Assembly: GCF_015674855.1 (NCBI RefSeq)
Contig: NZ_JADMLG010000024.1
Coordinates: 40,970-104,969 of the forward strand
Direction of reading: 5' to 3'
Source of the DNA: Nocardia bovistercoris
GTDB lineage: Bacteria; Actinomycetota; Actinomycetes; Mycobacteriales; Mycobacteriaceae
Length of the DNA: 64,000 nucleotides
This document shows positions 62,531 through 64,000 of the stretch, piece by piece; within the stretch, counting starts at the first letter, position 1, and every line of letters begins with the position of its first letter. The translations under genes were made by a program, and so were the position numbers. Under the pieces are notes generated by a model. That model was given only the letters and a program-made list of their open reading frames with translations. It did not search any database and had not been told where the DNA came from.

Positions 62531-63862
62531 CTACTTCTCCGGCTCGAAGGCGAACACCTCGCCGATCCGCGTCGCGACCACCACCTGGCCCTGCGCGCTG
62601 ACCGACGTGCCCGTCGTGCTGCCCTTCGCCGCAGGCAGCACATCGGAATCGATCGTGTCGCCGTTCGCGATGTCGAACGTGACGAGGTTCAAGCCGTCAC
62701 CGATCGCGGCCACCGTGTACCCGACACCGCCGCCCGTCTGCACCGGGACGCCGCGCAACTCCAGATCCTTGCGCTCCCACACGATCTGCGAGGTCTCGTC
62801 CTTGTCGCGCACCGCGAGCAGATAGCCCTCGTCGCCCGCCGGAATGATCAACCCGTCCGCCGACACCGAAAGCGCACCGCGCGGCGTGAACCCCAACTGC
62901 CGCACCCACCTGGTCCGCCCGTCCGAGGAATCAAGCGCGATAAGCCGATTCGAATTGTCACCCACATAGACCGTGTCACCGTCCGCGGACACCGCCGGAC
63001 TCGTGCCGCTACCCGCGACGAGCACCTCGGCGCTCCACAACCGCGCGACCACACCGTCGCCGTAGCGCAACGCCACCACCGACGCCATCGGCCGCCCCGG
63101 TTCCCACACCGTCAGATAGAAACGGCCCGACGCCGCATCCACCGCCGCGATATTCGCCACCGCGCAACGCGGACCACCCGTCAGGCAATCATCCAGACCA
63201 TCCCCCGCGGCGGGCCGCGTGAGATCCGGATACGCCAGGAAATCCGCCTCCCCCAACAACTGCAACGTCGGCACCTCACGCTGCCCCGTCTGTCTGCTCA
63301 ACACGTCGATCTGCCCCGACTGCGTCACCGACAACACCCGACCGTCACCGGTGAACTGCACCGAAACGGGAACACCGGCCACCGGAGTCCGCCACCGCGG
63401 CTGACCGAGATAGTTGAACGAATTGACCGCGCCATCGTCGCCGACATACGAATTGTTCATGCCGTCCACCACCGACGGCGACGAAATAGCGTTGGGCCCC
63501 AACGGATTACAGAAACGCTTCCGCCCCGTCGGCATCTGGAACGACAGAATCGCGCACCCACTCGCAGTGCGCGTGGTAACGAAGATCTGCCCCTCCGACC
63601 CGATCGACACCGGCCGCTCCACCGGCCCCGCCACCGGCCGCGACCAACTCAAAGCCATCCGCCGCGCCCCCTCCACCGAGGTAACGCCGCTATTGCGCCC
63701 ATCGTGATAAGCCGCAGGCCACCCCGCCCCCGCCCCCACCGCGATGTCATCCACATCGGTACCGCAACCGGCCACCACCGCAACCGAGGCCACCAGCGCC
63801 ACCCACCCCGATCTCGAGACACGCGAACGCTCCAACGAAGCCCACAAGCTGCCTGTTCGCAC
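62531..63862 (-). CDS. PQQ-like beta-propeller lipoprotein
   Basis: 443 residues from GTG 63862 (GGGGAG 7 bases upstream; frame open to 63982). Lipobox ASVAVVAGCGTD. The body has repeated propeller blades: PVSIGSEGQIFVTTRTASG, GDTVYVGDNSNRLIALDSSD, GRTRWVRQLGFTPRGALSVS, GQVVVATRIGEVFAFEPEK. No PQQ-enzyme catalytic residues are evident, so it is probably a scaffold or binding protein outside the membrane. Confidence 0.82.
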   Translation of the reverse strand: MRTGSLWASLERSRVSRSGWVALVASVAVVAGCGTDVDDIAVGAGAGWPAAYHDGRNSGVTSVEGARRMALSWSRPVAGPVERPVSIGSEGQIFVTTRTASGCAILSFQMPTGRKRFCNPLGPNAISSPSVVDGMNNSYVGDDGAVNSFNYLGQPRWRTPVAGVPVSVQFTGDGRVLSVTQSGQIDVLSRQTGQREVPTLQLLGEADFLAYPDLTRPAAGDGLDDCLTGGPRCAVANIAAVDAASGRFYLTVWEPGRPMASVVALRYGDGVVARLWSAEVLVAGSGTSPAVSADGDTVYVGDNSNRLIALDSSDGRTRWVRQLGFTPRGALSVSADGLIIPAGDEGYLLAVRDKDETSQIVWERKDLELRGVPVQTGGGVGYTVAAIGDGLNLVTFDIANGDTIDSDVLPAAKGSTTGTSVSAQGQVVVATRIGEVFAFEPEK

Positions 63863-64000
63863 CTGCTTACTCCCCTCGAGTCGATGGCCGCCCGCAACAC
63901 TAATAGCCCCCCGAGAACCACCGCACCCCGGAACCCTCCAAACCCTCCCCCAACACCCCCACACCGGCACCACCCAAGCCACTCCATCCCCACCCCACCC

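Overview
The window looks like a chromosomal segment of a high-GC mycolata actinobacterium, most likely Nocardia or a close relative. The evidence is the very high GC content, the frequent ATGA, GTGA and TGATG stop/start overlaps, and a gene order shared with the Mycobacterium tuberculosis Rv3014c-Rv3032 block: ligA, a MetE-like gene, mnmA, a cysteine desulfurase, then (after a break) a PlsC-type acyltransferase, an OlsB-like N-acyltransferase, etfA, etfB, and the methyltransferase / GH57 / GT4 trio of methylglucose-type polysaccharide synthesis. No rRNA, tRNA, CRISPR array or intact insertion sequence was seen.

Layout. 0-7.4 kb: core genes (AAA ATPase fragment, small secreted protein, ligA, MetE-like, a dead XRE antitoxin, mnmA, cysteine desulfurase). 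7.5-50.6 kb: a 43-kb accessory region lying where M. tuberculosis has iscS directly next to the acyltransferase gene; a decayed tyrosine recombinase sits at its left edge. 51-64 kb: core block again (acyltransferase, N-acyltransferase, NDH-2, LysR, etfAB, polysaccharide genes, a beta-propeller lipoprotein).

The accessory region is rich in conflict and signalling modules. At 10.9-18.1 kb there is an EACC1 gene, two membrane-anchored caspase-like proteases, and two exported proteins carrying the same DUF2690 domain that forms the outside part of the first caspase. At 18.4-20.8 kb there is a DUF262/HNH (GmrSD-type) nuclease with a partner. At 20.9-23.5 kb there is a six-gene ESX-type polymorphic toxin operon (two WXG100 proteins, a two-frame toxin, and a DUF4279 immunity candidate). 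At 25.7-26.9 kb a sigma factor lies between two overlapping small genes. At 27.1-29.5 kb a TetR gene faces an operon of tiny membrane proteins. At 29.9-40.7 kb is the most striking array: Trypco1, trypsin-VMAP, MoxR AAA, a vWA-like SAV_2336 protein, then an FxsA-like 54-residue peptide, a HEXXH peptide-modification protein and the TIR/NB-ARC/TPR protein FxsT. Both neighbouring gene junctions and the HEXXH coding region carry short tandem repeats, and no radical SAM partner (FxsB) is present.

The rest of the accessory region is metabolic: an SGNH hydrolase / membrane acyltransferase / lipoprotein operon, a DUF3349-PhoU fusion, an HsaA-like flavin monooxygenase next to a perfect 24-bp palindrome and a TetR gene, and an SsuABC-type sulfonate transporter. 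One sequence problem stands out: the NDH-2 frame has no stop codon before it runs through the next two genes, and a seven-base C/G run lies where its end should be.
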